Source: Haloplanus aerogenes
GTDB taxonomy: Archaea > Halobacteriota > Halobacteria > Halobacteriales > Haloferacaceae
Reading direction: 5' to 3'
NCBI RefSeq assembly: GCF_003856835.1
Contig: NZ_CP034145.1
Span: 1,798,001 to 1,862,000 of the forward strand
Length of the DNA: 64,000 bases
Numbering within the stretch: position 1 is the stretch's first letter; every line of letters starts with the position of its first letter. This document shows, piece by piece, positions 42,967 through 51,387 of the stretch. The translations under genes and the position numbers were made by a program. The notes under the pieces were generated by a model that made no database searches, had not been told where the DNA came from, and saw nothing but the letters and a program-made list of their open reading frames with translations.

Positions 42967-43815
42967 GTGCAACCCATCTACCTTCTCTTCACGGGCGTGA
43001 TGGTGCTCGCGTCGCTCGGCTGTCTGTGGGACGCGTGGGGCGACCGCGAGGGACTGACCCTCTACGCCACCGCCGTCGTCTACGGCCTCATCCTCGAGAA
43101 ACTGGTCATCGTCGCCTTCGGCGCCTACACCTACCCCGCCGAAGCGTATCTCTTCGACGTGCTGGGGATTCCGCTGGCCATCGCCTTCGGGTGGTCGGCG
43201 GTCATCTACGCCGGGACGACCACCGCGCGGGCCTACGGCGTGCCCCTCCGGTCGCTCCCGGGCTTCGTCGCGCTCTACGCCCTCCACATCGACCTGTCGA
43301 TGGACGCCATCGCCATCCGGGTGCCGTTCTGGACGTGGACGCCGCCGGGGCCGTGGTTCGGCGTCCCCCTCGGCAACTTCTTCGGGTGGTTCTGTGTTGC
43401 CTTCCTGTTCGCCGGCTGGTTCGAACTCCTGCGTCGGCGGATTTCGAACCCCCTCGCGCTCGGCGGCGGGACGCTCGTCGCCGCGCTGGCGACGCTGCTC
43501 GTCTTGCTCGAACTCTGGACGACGTTCGTCGAGTCGGTGGCGCTCGGGGCCGGCATCCTGATCGGTCTCGGCGTTCTGTCGGCCCTCGCGCTCCTCCGCT
43601 GGCCGCCCACGTTCGCCGACAGACCGGCGCGGACGGCGGTGGCCGCGACGCTGCTCTTTCACGGCTTCTTCATCGCGATGTTCGTCGTGACGGGGACCTA
43701 CCGGACGCTCCCGGTGCTTGGCGTCGTGAGTGTGGCGGCGCTGGGCGTCGGGGTCGGCGTGCACGCCCTGCCGGAGCGAGGAAAGCTTACGCGGCGGCGT
43801 CGAACGCGGCCATGA
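42967..43815 (+). CDS. Carotenoid biosynthesis-type membrane protein (DUF422/CruF family)
   Basis: 282 residues, eight or so helices. The DUF422 signature is visible around residues 100-150: [18 protein letters not shown] and [13 protein letters not shown]. CruF-type hydratases in haloarchaea act on bisanhydrobacterioruberin, but this gene is not next to lyeJ or crtD, so it may be a paralogue with another hydrophobic substrate. GTG 42967 is the start. Its last 29 bases overlap the end of rpoL on the other strand. Confidence 0.72.
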   Translation: MQPIYLLFTGVMVLASLGCLWDAWGDREGLTLYATAVVYGLILEKLVIVAFGAYTYPAEAYLFDVLGIPLAIAFGWSAVIYAGTTTARAYGVPLRSLPGFVALYALHIDLSMDAIAIRVPFWTWTPPGPWFGVPLGNFFGWFCVAFLFAGWFELLRRRISNPLALGGGTLVAALATLLVLLELWTTFVESVALGAGILIGLGVLSALALLRWPPTFADRPARTAVAATLLFHGFFIAMFVVTGTYRTLPVLGVVSVAALGVGVGVHALPERGKLTRRRRTRP

Positions 43816-44071
43816 AGTCGTCGGTGAGGTCCTGCACGCGGCGGGAGGCGTCGGCCACGGCGTCGAGGGGGTCGGTGCCCGATTCGGTCTTGACCGAGAG
43901 AATGGGGTCGGTCTGGCCGCCCGACTGCTCGGGATTCATGTCGTAGGTCGCCGCGGCGACGCCCGCCGTCTCCAGCAACGCCCCCTTGAGGACGTTCATG
44001 AACGTGTGATCCTCGCCCGCAATCTCCATGCGAAGTTCCTCGTCGGTTTTCTCGATGACCCGCAGTTCCAT
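43787..44071 (-). CDS. rpoL: DNA-directed RNA polymerase subunit L
   Basis: 94 residues, the normal RpoL length. [33 protein letters not shown] is the conserved core, and [12 protein letters not shown] matches the second part of the family. It dimerises with RpoD in the polymerase assembly platform. ATG 44071 was chosen; the longer frame has no homology. Upstream, TATA-like cttatta (44109-44115) may drive it, and beyond that lies the chain of hairpins. The 3' end overlaps the DUF422 gene by 29 bases. Confidence 0.9.
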   Translation of the reverse strand: MELRVIEKTDEELRMEIAGEDHTFMNVLKGALLETAGVAAATYDMNPEQSGGQTDPILSVKTESGTDPLDAVADASRRVQDLTDDFMAAFDAAA

Positions 44072-44436
44072 ACCCTCCGGTACCGGTGGTTCGCGTTTCA
44101 ACCTTTCGTAATAAGCGCTCTCCGAACGAACGGGCGACGCCTGAGTGGCGTCCCCCGAACGGAGAACGTACGGGACCACACGAGGTGGTCGTCCGACTGA
44201 CCAAGCCACTGCGAGGAGCACCTGACTCGCAATGTGCTATGCGATACTATGACGCGCCCGGTGAAACACCGACCACGTCGGTTCCTAGGTTTACGTATGT
44301 GCTAAAAAGCCTGTTGGCTAGACCAATATATTCCACAATTTGAACTCTCGGTGTTCGTATGTCTGTATTTCTTGCCGATGGAGGGACATCTACGCATTCG
44401 AAGGTTACATCGATTGGCCGACTGGACGTTCGGCCA
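44072..44436 (-). other. 365-base spacer with a chain of hairpins upstream of rpoL
   Basis: Perfect stems: GACGCC/GGCGTC (44136-44152, extended by CGGG/CCCG), GACCAC/GTGGTC (44174-44190), TGGTC/GACCA (44186-44203), TGCGAG/CTCGCA (44210-44231), TCGCA/TGCGA (44227-44244), CGGTG/CACCG (44259-44271) and ACCGAC/GTCGGT (44268-44282). Several share an arm with the next, so they exclude each other. On the minus strand a TATA-like aatatatt (44325-44332) could start a transcript near 44300 running through them into rpoL. A small AGCC/GGCT stem with a T run (44304-44319) may end the upstream gene. Confidence 0.5.
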
Positions 44437-45063
44437 TCAGCGAACGAGATAGGGCTCGTTGCCCGCGACGAATCGGCCGAGGTCGCTCTCGCGACGGTAG
44501 TCGGTCGCGCGGAGGCGGTCGAGGGCGGCGACGAGGCTACTCGCGTCGTCGGAGTCCCACGCCGTCGGCTCGCGGATCGGGACGACGAGCCACCCGCTCC
44601 CCAGCACTTCCGTCGCGTGCAGGCTGTCGACGTCGAGGTCGGTCGTATCGTGGGCGGTACACGTCTCGAGGACGTGGCGGATCGCCCGTTCGCCTACGGG
44701 GAGGAGGACGTGCGCGGCGATGGCGCGGAGTTCGGCGTCGAAGAAGGGTTCCATGGCGGCGTAGTCGTCGTCGGTCGGCTCCCCCTCCGAAACGCACGTG
44801 TGGAGGTAGGAGAGGTAGGTCTTGTCCACCTCGGGGTCGTCGCCGGTCGTTTCCAGGAGGTCGGCATCGTGGAGGGCACGCTGGAGTCGCCGGCCGGCGG
44901 CGCATCCAGTGAACGGGACGCCCGTCTCGGCGCCCCCGTGGATGCCCGGATGATCACCGATCACGTGAAAGTGAGCGTTGGCGTCGCCGTAGCCCGGGAC
45001 GAACCGCTCACAGGGAGGCTGCATCCCGAACGGGTTACTGACGCGGTCGGTGACGTTTCGCAC
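44437..45063 (-). CDS. Uracil-DNA glycosylase family protein
   Basis: 208 residues. Motif A is VIGDHPGIHGGAETGVPFTG near residues 34-53; a later LLPVGERAIRHVL and VPIREPTAW support the UDG superfamily fold. It should remove uracil or related bases from DNA. The exact subfamily is uncertain because the second motif is divergent. GTG 45063 is the start. Downstream lies the hairpin-rich spacer; upstream, six bases separate it from the DUF5793-like gene, so the two are likely cotranscribed. Confidence 0.72.
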   Translation of the reverse strand: MRNVTDRVSNPFGMQPPCERFVPGYGDANAHFHVIGDHPGIHGGAETGVPFTGCAAGRRLQRALHDADLLETTGDDPEVDKTYLSYLHTCVSEGEPTDDDYAAMEPFFDAELRAIAAHVLLPVGERAIRHVLETCTAHDTTDLDVDSLHATEVLGSGWLVVPIREPTAWDSDDASSLVAALDRLRATDYRRESDLGRFVAGNEPYLVR

Positions 45064-45069
45064 GGATAT

Positions 45070-45543
45070 CTAGAGTTCGACGCCGGACGGGATGAGACTC
45101 TTGGACCGGAGGAGGCTCCCGTTGGCGTCGTAGACGAGGAACGTACTCTTCGAGTAGGTGGCGACTGTCTCGCCGTCGATGCGGATGACGACGCTGTATC
45201 GGCCGCCGTCGTCGTCGGTCGACTGACCGTACTCGCGCGCGGCGCGAACGAACCGCAACACGTCGTCGGCGTCCTCGTTGAGTTCGAGGAGGAAGTCGCC
45301 GGTGATGCGGTCGGTGACGCTGACGACGCCTGCCGCGTCCGGATCGTCCAGCGGATCCTGGAGCCGGAAAGTTACGTCCGTCTCGGACGCCTCCAGCAGG
45401 TTGCCCTCCGGATCGGTCAGGCGGTCGGTGAGCGTGTCTTTCGGTCCGTCGAAGTCGATAACGACTCGGGGCTCGGCCGGTGGGTCCCCGGTCTCCACCC
45501 AGTCGATGTTGTGTACCGCCAACTCGAAGTGGTCGCGCCTCAT
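45070..45543 (-). CDS. DUF5793-like haloarchaeal protein
   Basis: 157 residues starting MRRDHFELAVHNIDWVE and ending SLIPSGVEL, with VVSVTDRITGDFLLELNEDADDVLRFVRAAREYG in the middle. From memory this is the DUF5793 family, found across haloarchaea, function unknown; the beta-rich fold suggests a small soluble domain. A strong ribosome binding site (aaggagg) lies about ten bases before the ATG, so the mRNA is not leaderless. Cotranscribed with the glycosylase gene six bases downstream. Confidence 0.75.
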   Translation of the reverse strand: MRRDHFELAVHNIDWVETGDPPAEPRVVIDFDGPKDTLTDRLTDPEGNLLEASETDVTFRLQDPLDDPDAAGVVSVTDRITGDFLLELNEDADDVLRFVRAAREYGQSTDDDGGRYSVVIRIDGETVATYSKSTFLVYDANGSLLRSKSLIPSGVEL

Positions 45544-45673
45544 TCCCTACGCCCTCCTTTGAGTTCAGACGGTATGAACGTAACGCCCCGCGTCAGACAC
45601 GGATCGTCGCCAGACGCTGGGCGCTCGTCGCGCCCCGCCGTCGCACACAGAAGCCGAGGCGACGCCCACGATT

Positions 45674-46555
45674 TCAGTCGCTGGTAACTGACTCGTGACT
45701 CGCCGTCGTGTCGACGTGTTCGGTGACGAGGATCCAGCCCCGGGAGGTGAGTTCCACTTCGCCATCCGAGAGTCGGACGAGGTCAGCCCTCGAGAGGCCA
45801 CGGAGGACCGCCAGCGATTCGGTCGGCGACCCGTCGAACAGCGTCGACGGCGTGGCGGTGCCGCGAAGCGAGTAGAGTTTATACAGCGCCTGAACGGCCA
45901 CGGTGGGGAGGTCCAGCGTCCGAACCGACCGTCGAATCTCGTCGTACTCCTGTCGGAGGTGGCGACCCAGCAGGTGCTGTTTTCGCGGCGGGTCGAGCGA
46001 CAGTTCCAGCGTGACCGCTCGGCCATCTTTCACGTACTGCACGGAGACCATCGTCCGCCGATCTCCGAGTAGTTCGCCCTCGGACTGCGAGAGGTGGACG
46101 ATCCGGTCGAGGTTGACCCCGAACGGGTACGTGATTCCCGTACAGCCGACCTTTCCGGGCGTCACCCGCAAGGTGCCGATGTCGAACGTCTCGCCAGTCA
46201 CGCGACCACCCACCTCCGCCGGGTGGCGGATCGCGACCTCGGTGTCGTCGAGTAACCACCGATAGAGGAGGCCAGCGTACTTCTCGATCGAGCGTCGACT
46301 CCCGTCGACGAACAGCACCTCTCGGCGGCCGTCGAGTTCGAACCCGATGGTCAGGACCGTTCCGGTGAAAAATTCCGTGGCCGCCCGTGGCGAGGAGCCG
46401 ATTTTCACGTCGAACACGGCCGACCGGTCGATGGCGAGCGAACACGCCTCGTTGTCCACGCGGAGGTCGTCGCCGAGCGTGAGGCTGGTCGTGAGGGGCT
46501 CCGTCTGGGCGCACTCACAGAACGCCGTCGCCGAAAGCTCGATTGGCGTCGACAT
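45674..46555 (-). CDS. CheF-like taxis protein (DUF439 type)
   Basis: 293 residues. Two PH-like beta domains (about 25-95 with SAVFDVKIG, and 110-190 with LRVTPGKVGCTGITYPFGVNLDRIVHL) are followed by a long helix and a C-terminal winged-helix (LAVLRGLSRADLVRLSDGEVELTSRGWILV). This matches the CheF layout: CheF links the CheY/CheC/CheD taxis proteins to the archaellum. No che or arl genes are nearby, so it may be a stray paralogue. The family call is from pattern memory. Upstream, two tiny coupled ORFs precede the ATG. Confidence 0.6.
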   Translation of the reverse strand: MSTPIELSATAFCECAQTEPLTTSLTLGDDLRVDNEACSLAIDRSAVFDVKIGSSPRAATEFFTGTVLTIGFELDGRREVLFVDGSRRSIEKYAGLLYRWLLDDTEVAIRHPAEVGGRVTGETFDIGTLRVTPGKVGCTGITYPFGVNLDRIVHLSQSEGELLGDRRTMVSVQYVKDGRAVTLELSLDPPRKQHLLGRHLRQEYDEIRRSVRTLDLPTVAVQALYKLYSLRGTATPSTLFDGSPTESLAVLRGLSRADLVRLSDGEVELTSRGWILVTEHVDTTASHESVTSD

Positions 46556-46858
46556 ACTCAGCCCGCCGTCTCGGTGTCGTGCCCGGAGTCGACCCGTCGA
46601 TTCATCGCCCCTCCGGCTGTCCGGTCACGTCACGGCGAGAGAACGCACCGAGCGAGTCGTCGCCGTCCGGAGACACAACTGTACAGGAACCGTCGTCGAA
46701 GTCGGTCACTTCGCCCCCCATCGCGTCAGTGGATCGTGGATAGGACTATAATCGTTGGGCCACAATTATCAGATATAATATTGTTTGGTCGGCCGATCGG
46801 AGTACTGCCGCGTGGATGCCGGTGGGTTTTATCCTACCGCCAGTCGTCGGCCACGCGT
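46556..46858. promoter_or_regulatory. Divergent promoter region between the CheF-like gene and a membrane protein gene
   Basis: Apart from the tiny ORFs on the minus strand, this 303-base spacer has an AT-rich core at 46742-46790 (ctataatc, then acaattatcagatataatattgt), which reads as TATA elements for both directions. A near-palindrome ACAAT...ATTGT (46762-46784) overlaps it and could be an operator. Confidence 0.4.
46602..46721 (-). CDS. Candidate 39-aa ORF upstream of the CheF-like gene
   Basis: MGGEVTDFDDGSC... ends QPEGR; acidic, good third-position G/C. Its TGA overlaps an ATG (46605) that opens a 15-codon frame ending at 46558, two bases before the CheF-like ATG. A TATA-like attatat on the minus strand at 46772-46781 is about 50 bases upstream. 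It could be a real small protein, an upstream ORF that couples translation, or a degraded gene. Confidence 0.35.
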   Translation of the reverse strand: MGGEVTDFDDGSCTVVSPDGDDSLGAFSRRDVTGQPEGR

Positions 46859-47362
46859 ATGTGGGTCCGGTCGGAGTACGCCGGCGAACTGGCCGTCCTC
46901 CTGACGTGGCTGTCCGCGCTCCTTCCGTGGAACGTGACGTACTCGTCGGGAATCGGCCGCGGCGCCCTCCTGTTCGTCCGCTTTCCACTCGTCCAGATTC
47001 GGTACAGTTTCGGCGTCCCACTCGCTCGGGGTACCCGGATCAGCGATCCGCTGTCGGCCACGGCCTTCCAACGGGGACAGTCGCTCGAACTCGTCTATCA
47101 GGTCTGGACGGTCGGTGCCGCCATCTTCGCCGTCGCCCTCGTCGTCTCGATTCTCTACTACCGGAAGGAAGCGTGGGCGGAGTCGTGGCCGGTCGATCCG
47201 GTCCGCATCCTCGGCGGCCTCCTGTTCGGCACGGGCGCCGCGTTCGCGGGGGCGACGTATCTCCTCCTCTCTCGGGGCTTCCCCGGCCTGCCGATCCCCA
47301 TCGGCGTGGTCTTCCTGCTTCTGTTCGGCGGTCTCCTGTTGACCGTGGATCGGACGGAGTGA
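46859..47362 (+). CDS. Four-helix haloarchaeal membrane protein, unknown function
   Basis: 167 residues beginning MWVRSEYAGELAVLLTWLSALLPWNVTYSS. Four hydrophobic helices are seen (about 9-25, 80-100, 118-135, 140-160). The start WVRSEYAGELAVL and the pair of internal loops are, from memory, conserved in haloarchaeal hypothetical proteins, but no function is known. A ttttatcc element (46829-46836) lies just before the ATG and may be its TATA box. Confidence 0.65.
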   Translation: MWVRSEYAGELAVLLTWLSALLPWNVTYSSGIGRGALLFVRFPLVQIRYSFGVPLARGTRISDPLSATAFQRGQSLELVYQVWTVGAAIFAVALVVSILYYRKEAWAESWPVDPVRILGGLLFGTGAAFAGATYLLLSRGFPGLPIPIGVVFLLLFGGLLLTVDRTE

Positions 47363-47373
47363 CCGAGACGCAA

Positions 47374-47425
47374 GCTATAAATCCGACGCGCACCCGTGTT
47401 TCGGTGTGAACACGCCGCGCGTCGG
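47374..47425 (+). terminator. TATA-like element followed by a 15-bp hairpin
   Basis: CTATAAAT (47375-47382) is followed by CCGACGCGC (47383-47391) paired with GCGCGTCGG (47417-47425), continued inside by CGTGTT/AACACG (47395-47414). The hairpin can end the upstream gene, or, if the TATA box is used, sit over the start of a dapA leader of about 200 bases. Confidence 0.45.
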
Positions 47426-47482
47426 TTCCGGTGCTCGCTTCTCACCAGCGACGCGTGGCTTCGCGACTCTCCTCGAAAAACG

Positions 47483-47546
47483 CGGCCGGTAACTTCGCTC
47501 GTTGCGGGAGTGGCATCCCCGTCTCGGGCGGCTTTCGGCCGGTAAC
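47483..47546 (+). repeat. 11-bp direct repeat in the dapA upstream region
   Basis: CGGCCGGTAAC occurs exactly at 47483-47493 and 47536-47546, 53 bases apart. Each copy holds the palindrome CGGCCG. Two exact copies of this length within 250 bases are unlikely by chance; they could be binding sites for a regulator of the lysine operon. Confidence 0.4.
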
Positions 47547-47610
47547 GACTTACGACGGTCCTCTGGATCGTTCCGACACGACTAACAGCGCAGACGACAC
47601 CCATCCAACA

Positions 47611-48513
47611 ATGACGCTATCCGAGTTCCGCGGGGTCTACCCCGCCATGACCACGCCGTTCCACGAGGACGGCAGTATCGACTTCGAAACGCTTCGCGCC
47701 GATGCCCAGCGACTCACCGACGCCGGCGTCGACGGCCTCGTTCCCGTCGGCTCCACCGGCGAGAGCGCGACCCTCTCCCACGACGAACACATCGAGGTGG
47801 TCGAGGCCGTCATCGACGCCGTCGGTGACGACGTGCCCGTCGTCGCCGGGTCCGGGTCGAACAACACCGCCGAAGCCCTCTCGCTCTCCCGGCGCTCCGC
47901 CGACGCCGGCGCCGACGGTCTCCTCCTCATCTCGCCGTACTACAACAAGCCCGAACCGCAGGGGATGTACGAACACTACCGGACCATCGCGGACGAGGTG
48001 GACCTGCCACAGATCGTCTACAACGTCCCCGGACGGACGGGCCAGAACATCAGCGTCGACACGACGGTCGACCTCGCGTCCCACCCCAACATCATGGGGT
48101 ACAAGGCGGCCAGCGGCGACCTGAATCAGGTCTCGGAGATCATCGAGCGCACGCAGGACGAGGAGTTCGCGGTCCTCGCCGGCGACGACGGCCTCATCCT
48201 CCCGACCCTCTCCGTCGGCGGCATGGGGACGATCAGCGTCGTCGCCAACATCGAGCCAGAACGGACGGTCGATATGGTCCACTCGGCGCTCGACGGCGAC
48301 TACGAACACGCCCGCGAGCGTCACCACGAACTCGGGCCGCTGATGCGCGCCCTGTTCTGGGAGACCAACCCCATCCCGGTCAACGAGGCGATGGCGATCC
48401 GCGGCTACGGTCCCGGTCACGTCCGCCTGCCGCTCACTCGCCTCTCCGAGAACCTGCGTGACGACCTCGAAGCCGTCCTCGCGGACCTCGACCCGGTGGA
48501 GGCCGAAGCGTGA
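47611..48513 (+). CDS. dapA: 4-hydroxy-tetrahydrodipicolinate synthase
   Basis: 300 residues, (beta-alpha)8 barrel. Schiff-base Lys165 in GYKAASGD and Tyr137 in YNVPGRTG are in place. It condenses pyruvate with aspartate semialdehyde, the first step of the diaminopimelate route to lysine. ATG 47611 begins at the conserved FRGVYPAMTTPF. Stop overlaps the dapB GTG (GTGA). Upstream are a hairpin and an 11-bp direct repeat that may regulate the operon. Confidence 0.92.
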   Translation: MTLSEFRGVYPAMTTPFHEDGSIDFETLRADAQRLTDAGVDGLVPVGSTGESATLSHDEHIEVVEAVIDAVGDDVPVVAGSGSNNTAEALSLSRRSADAGADGLLLISPYYNKPEPQGMYEHYRTIADEVDLPQIVYNVPGRTGQNISVDTTVDLASHPNIMGYKAASGDLNQVSEIIERTQDEEFAVLAGDDGLILPTLSVGGMGTISVVANIEPERTVDMVHSALDGDYEHARERHHELGPLMRALFWETNPIPVNEAMAIRGYGPGHVRLPLTRLSENLRDDLEAVLADLDPVEAEA

Positions 48514-49268
48514 TTCAGGTCGCCGTCACGGGCGCCGGCGGCCACATGGGCCGCGAGGTGATCGAAGCGGCGACCGATCGTCAGGGGATGGAGGTCGTCC
48601 TCGCGATCAACCGCACCGACGTGGGGCCGGTCGCCGGGCACACGGTCGAAGACGAGGCCGAGTTGCCCCGCCTGCTGGACGACCGCGACCCCGACGTGCT
48701 GGTCGATTTTACCCTCCCCGATCCGAGCACGCGGTACGTCGAGGCCTGCGCCGACGCTGGCGTCGCCGCCGTCATCGGAACGACGGGGTTCTCCGAGTCG
48801 CAACTGGAGGTCATCGCCGACGCCGCCGAGTCCGTGCCCGTCCTCCGCGCGTCGAACTTCGCCCGCGGCGTGATGGCGCTCCGGCGGGTGATCCGCGAGG
48901 CCGTCGAAACCCTCCCCGAGTACGACATCGAACTCACCGAAACCCACCACAACCGCAAGCGCGACGCCCCCTCGGGGACGGCGCTGACGATTCTGGACGA
49001 CATCGACTCGGTTCGGGACGAGGCTGCCGACCGCGTCCACGGCCGCGAGGGTGAACAGCCCCGCGAGGACGGAGAGGTGGGCGTCCACGCGCGCCGTGCC
49101 GGCGACGTTACCGGGGAACACGAACTACTACTTGCAGGGAATCACGAGATACTGACGCTCACGCATCGCGCCGAATCCCGCGGCGTCTTCGCCGCGGGGG
49201 CGCTCGATGCCGCCGACTGGCTCGTCGGCCGACCCGCCGGCGAGTACGACTTCGAGGACACGATATGA
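48510..49268 (+). CDS. dapB: 4-hydroxy-tetrahydrodipicolinate reductase
   Basis: 252 residues. Rossmann start VAVTGAGGHMGRE binds NAD(P)H; the catalytic ETHHNRKRDAPSGTA (His146/His147, Lys150) and the C-terminal HRAESRGVFAAGAL are complete. Reduces the DapA product. GTG 48510 overlaps dapA, and its stop overlaps dapD by ATGA, so translation is coupled. Confidence 0.92.
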   Translation: MIQVAVTGAGGHMGREVIEAATDRQGMEVVLAINRTDVGPVAGHTVEDEAELPRLLDDRDPDVLVDFTLPDPSTRYVEACADAGVAAVIGTTGFSESQLEVIADAAESVPVLRASNFARGVMALRRVIREAVETLPEYDIELTETHHNRKRDAPSGTALTILDDIDSVRDEAADRVHGREGEQPREDGEVGVHARRAGDVTGEHELLLAGNHEILTLTHRAESRGVFAAGALDAADWLVGRPAGEYDFEDTI

Positions 49269-50143
49269 CACTGGAATCCGACGTATCCGATCTGTGGCAG
49301 CGCTACGACGATAACGACGTCGACGCCGAGACGGCCTCGACCGACGACTACGACACGCTCGATGCCTTCCTCGACGCCCTGGAGGCGGGCGAGATTCGCG
49401 CCGCGGAGAAACGCGGCAGCGCCGAGGGAACCTCGGCTGGCTCCCGGCCGTCGGCCGGGAAGGGCGAGTGGGAGGCCAACGAGTGGGTGAAGCAGGGCAT
49501 CCTGCTCAACTTCGGCCTCCGAGCGACGGAGGCCCGTTCCTACGGGGGCGTCGACTACCACGACGTGCTCCCCCTGCGCGAGACGAGCGATCTGGGCGAG
49601 CGCGGCACCCGCAACACGCCCGACGGCACCACGATTCGCCGCGGCGCCTACCTCGGCTCCGACTGCATCATGATGAGCCCCTCCTTCGTCAACGTGGGCG
49701 CGTACGTCGGCGACGGCACCCTCGTCGACTCCTGTGACACCGTCGGCTCGTGTGCGCAGATCGGCGAGAACGTCAAATTGGGTGCGAACACGCTCATCGG
49801 CGGCGTCCTCGAACCCGTCGAGGACGCGCCGGTCATCGTCGAGGACGGCGTCTCGCTCGGCGCCGGCTGCCGGGTCACGTCCGGCTTCGTCGTCGGGGAA
49901 AACACCGTGGTCGGGGAGAACACGCTCCTCTCGCCGCGCATCCCCGTCTACGACCTCGTCGAGGAGGAAGTCCTCTACGGCCACCTGCCGCCGGAGCGCC
50001 GCGCCTTCACCCGGATGGTGGAGTCCTCCATCGGCGACCACGACCTGTTCGCGGGCGGCGCCTACAAGCCCGCCGTCGTGGCGATGGACATCGAGGCCGA
50101 CACGCTGGACGCCACGAAGCGCGAGGAGGCGCTTCGGGAATGA
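49265..50143 (+). CDS. dapD: 2,3,4,5-tetrahydropyridine-2,6-dicarboxylate N-succinyltransferase
   Basis: 292 residues. An acidic helical N-terminal domain (about 1-110, with a low-complexity GSAEGTSAGSRPSAGKG stretch near 50-68) is followed by left-handed beta-helix hexapeptide repeats (RRGAYLGSD, VGAYVGDGTLVDS, IGENVKLGANTLIGG). It commits the pathway to succinylated intermediates. ATGA overlaps on both sides tie it to dapB and lysA. Confidence 0.9.
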   Translation: MTLESDVSDLWQRYDDNDVDAETASTDDYDTLDAFLDALEAGEIRAAEKRGSAEGTSAGSRPSAGKGEWEANEWVKQGILLNFGLRATEARSYGGVDYHDVLPLRETSDLGERGTRNTPDGTTIRRGAYLGSDCIMMSPSFVNVGAYVGDGTLVDSCDTVGSCAQIGENVKLGANTLIGGVLEPVEDAPVIVEDGVSLGAGCRVTSGFVVGENTVVGENTLLSPRIPVYDLVEEEVLYGHLPPERRAFTRMVESSIGDHDLFAGGAYKPAVVAMDIEADTLDATKREEALRE

Positions 50144-51387
50144 GCGAGGCGGCGGCCGGCCCCGCGATCCGACGCCTCGCCGACTGGTCGGCCGCCGACC
50201 TCACGGAGTTGGCCGATGAGTACGGCACGCCCCTGTACGTCACCGACCTCGACCGGGTCCGGGAGAACGCGACGCGCCTCCAGTCGGCGTTCCCCGACGC
50301 CGACGTGCGCTACGCCGTCAAGGCACATACGGGCCGGGCGGTCCTCGAAACCGTCCGCGACGCCGGTCTCGGCGCCGAGTGCGCCTCGGCTGGTGAGGTC
50401 GTTCGCGCCCTCGATGCGGGGTACGACGAAGTCCAGTACACGGCGGTCATGCCGCCGGCGGAGGACCTCGATATCGTCCTCGACCGCTGGCGCGACGGCG
50501 CCGACCTGACCGTCGTCGCCGGCGCGGGCGACACCGTCACCCGCCTCCGCGACCGCGGCTTCGACGGTCGACTCGCCATCCGCGTCGATCCCGGCGTCGG
50601 CGCCGGCCACCACGAGAAGGTGACGACCGGCGGCCACGCCAAGTTCGGCGTGCCCTACGACCGCGCGGCGGAACTCGTCAACGACGCCCGCGCCGACTTC
50701 GACGTGGTCGGCATCCACGCCCACGCGGGCAGCGGGATCAGCGGAGACGACCTCGCGGCCCACCGCGAACTCGTCTCCCGGATGGGCGACCTCGCTCGTT
50801 CCGTCGGCCCGCTGGAGTTCGTCGACGTGGGCGGCGGGTTCGGCGTCCCCTACCACGAGGACGAACCGCCACTGGATCTGGAGGCCGTCGCCGAGGCGAC
50901 CCGCGAGTCGCTGGGCGACGTGGACGCCGAACTGGCTATCGAACCCGGTCGCTACGTCGTCGCCGACGCGGGCGTCCTCCTGACGCGGGTGAACACGGTG
51001 AAGGCCGTCGACGACGCGGGCGCGACGGGCAAGGTGCCGGTCGTCGCCGGTGTCGACGCCGGTATGACCACCCTGCTTCGCCCGGCGATGTACGACGCTT
51101 ACCACGCCATCCGCAACCTGACCGACGAGCGTCCGGCGCGCCCGGTCACCGTCGCCGGTCCCGTCTGCGAGACGTCGGACCTGTTCTGCGAGGAGCGATC
51201 CATGCCGGCCCCGCGCCGCGGCGACCTCCTCGCCATCGGCAACGCCGGCGCCTACGGCTACGAGATGGCCAGTACGTACAACTCCCGGCCCCGACCGGCG
51301 GAAATCGTGCTGGCGGGTGAGGAAGCCCGCATTGCCCGCGAACGCGAGACCATCGACGACGTGACCGCGCTGGAGGTGGAGCGATGA
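50140..51387 (+). CDS. lysA: Diaminopimelate decarboxylase
   Basis: 415 residues, fold-type III PLP enzyme. The PLP lysine is Lys61 in RYAVKAHTG; HAGSGIS, VDVGGGFGVPY and the dimer-contributed Cys in GPVCETSDLF are intact, as is GAYGYEMASTYN. Final step to lysine. ATG 50140 overlaps the dapD stop. The large open frame beginning upstream is only an extension through dapD. Confidence 0.92.
   Translation: MSEAAAGPAIRRLADWSAADLTELADEYGTPLYVTDLDRVRENATRLQSAFPDADVRYAVKAHTGRAVLETVRDAGLGAECASAGEVVRALDAGYDEVQYTAVMPPAEDLDIVLDRWRDGADLTVVAGAGDTVTRLRDRGFDGRLAIRVDPGVGAGHHEKVTTGGHAKFGVPYDRAAELVNDARADFDVVGIHAHAGSGISGDDLAAHRELVSRMGDLARSVGPLEFVDVGGGFGVPYHEDEPPLDLEAVAEATRESLGDVDAELAIEPGRYVVADAGVLLTRVNTVKAVDDAGATGKVPVVAGVDAGMTTLLRPAMYDAYHAIRNLTDERPARPVTVAGPVCETSDLFCEERSMPAPRRGDLLAIGNAGAYGYEMASTYNSRPRPAEIVLAGEEARIARERETIDDVTALEVER

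Noticed and set aside
47431-47610. N-terminal extension of DapA from 47431
   Set aside because: The extra 60 residues have no DapA similarity; the family starts at ATG 47611.
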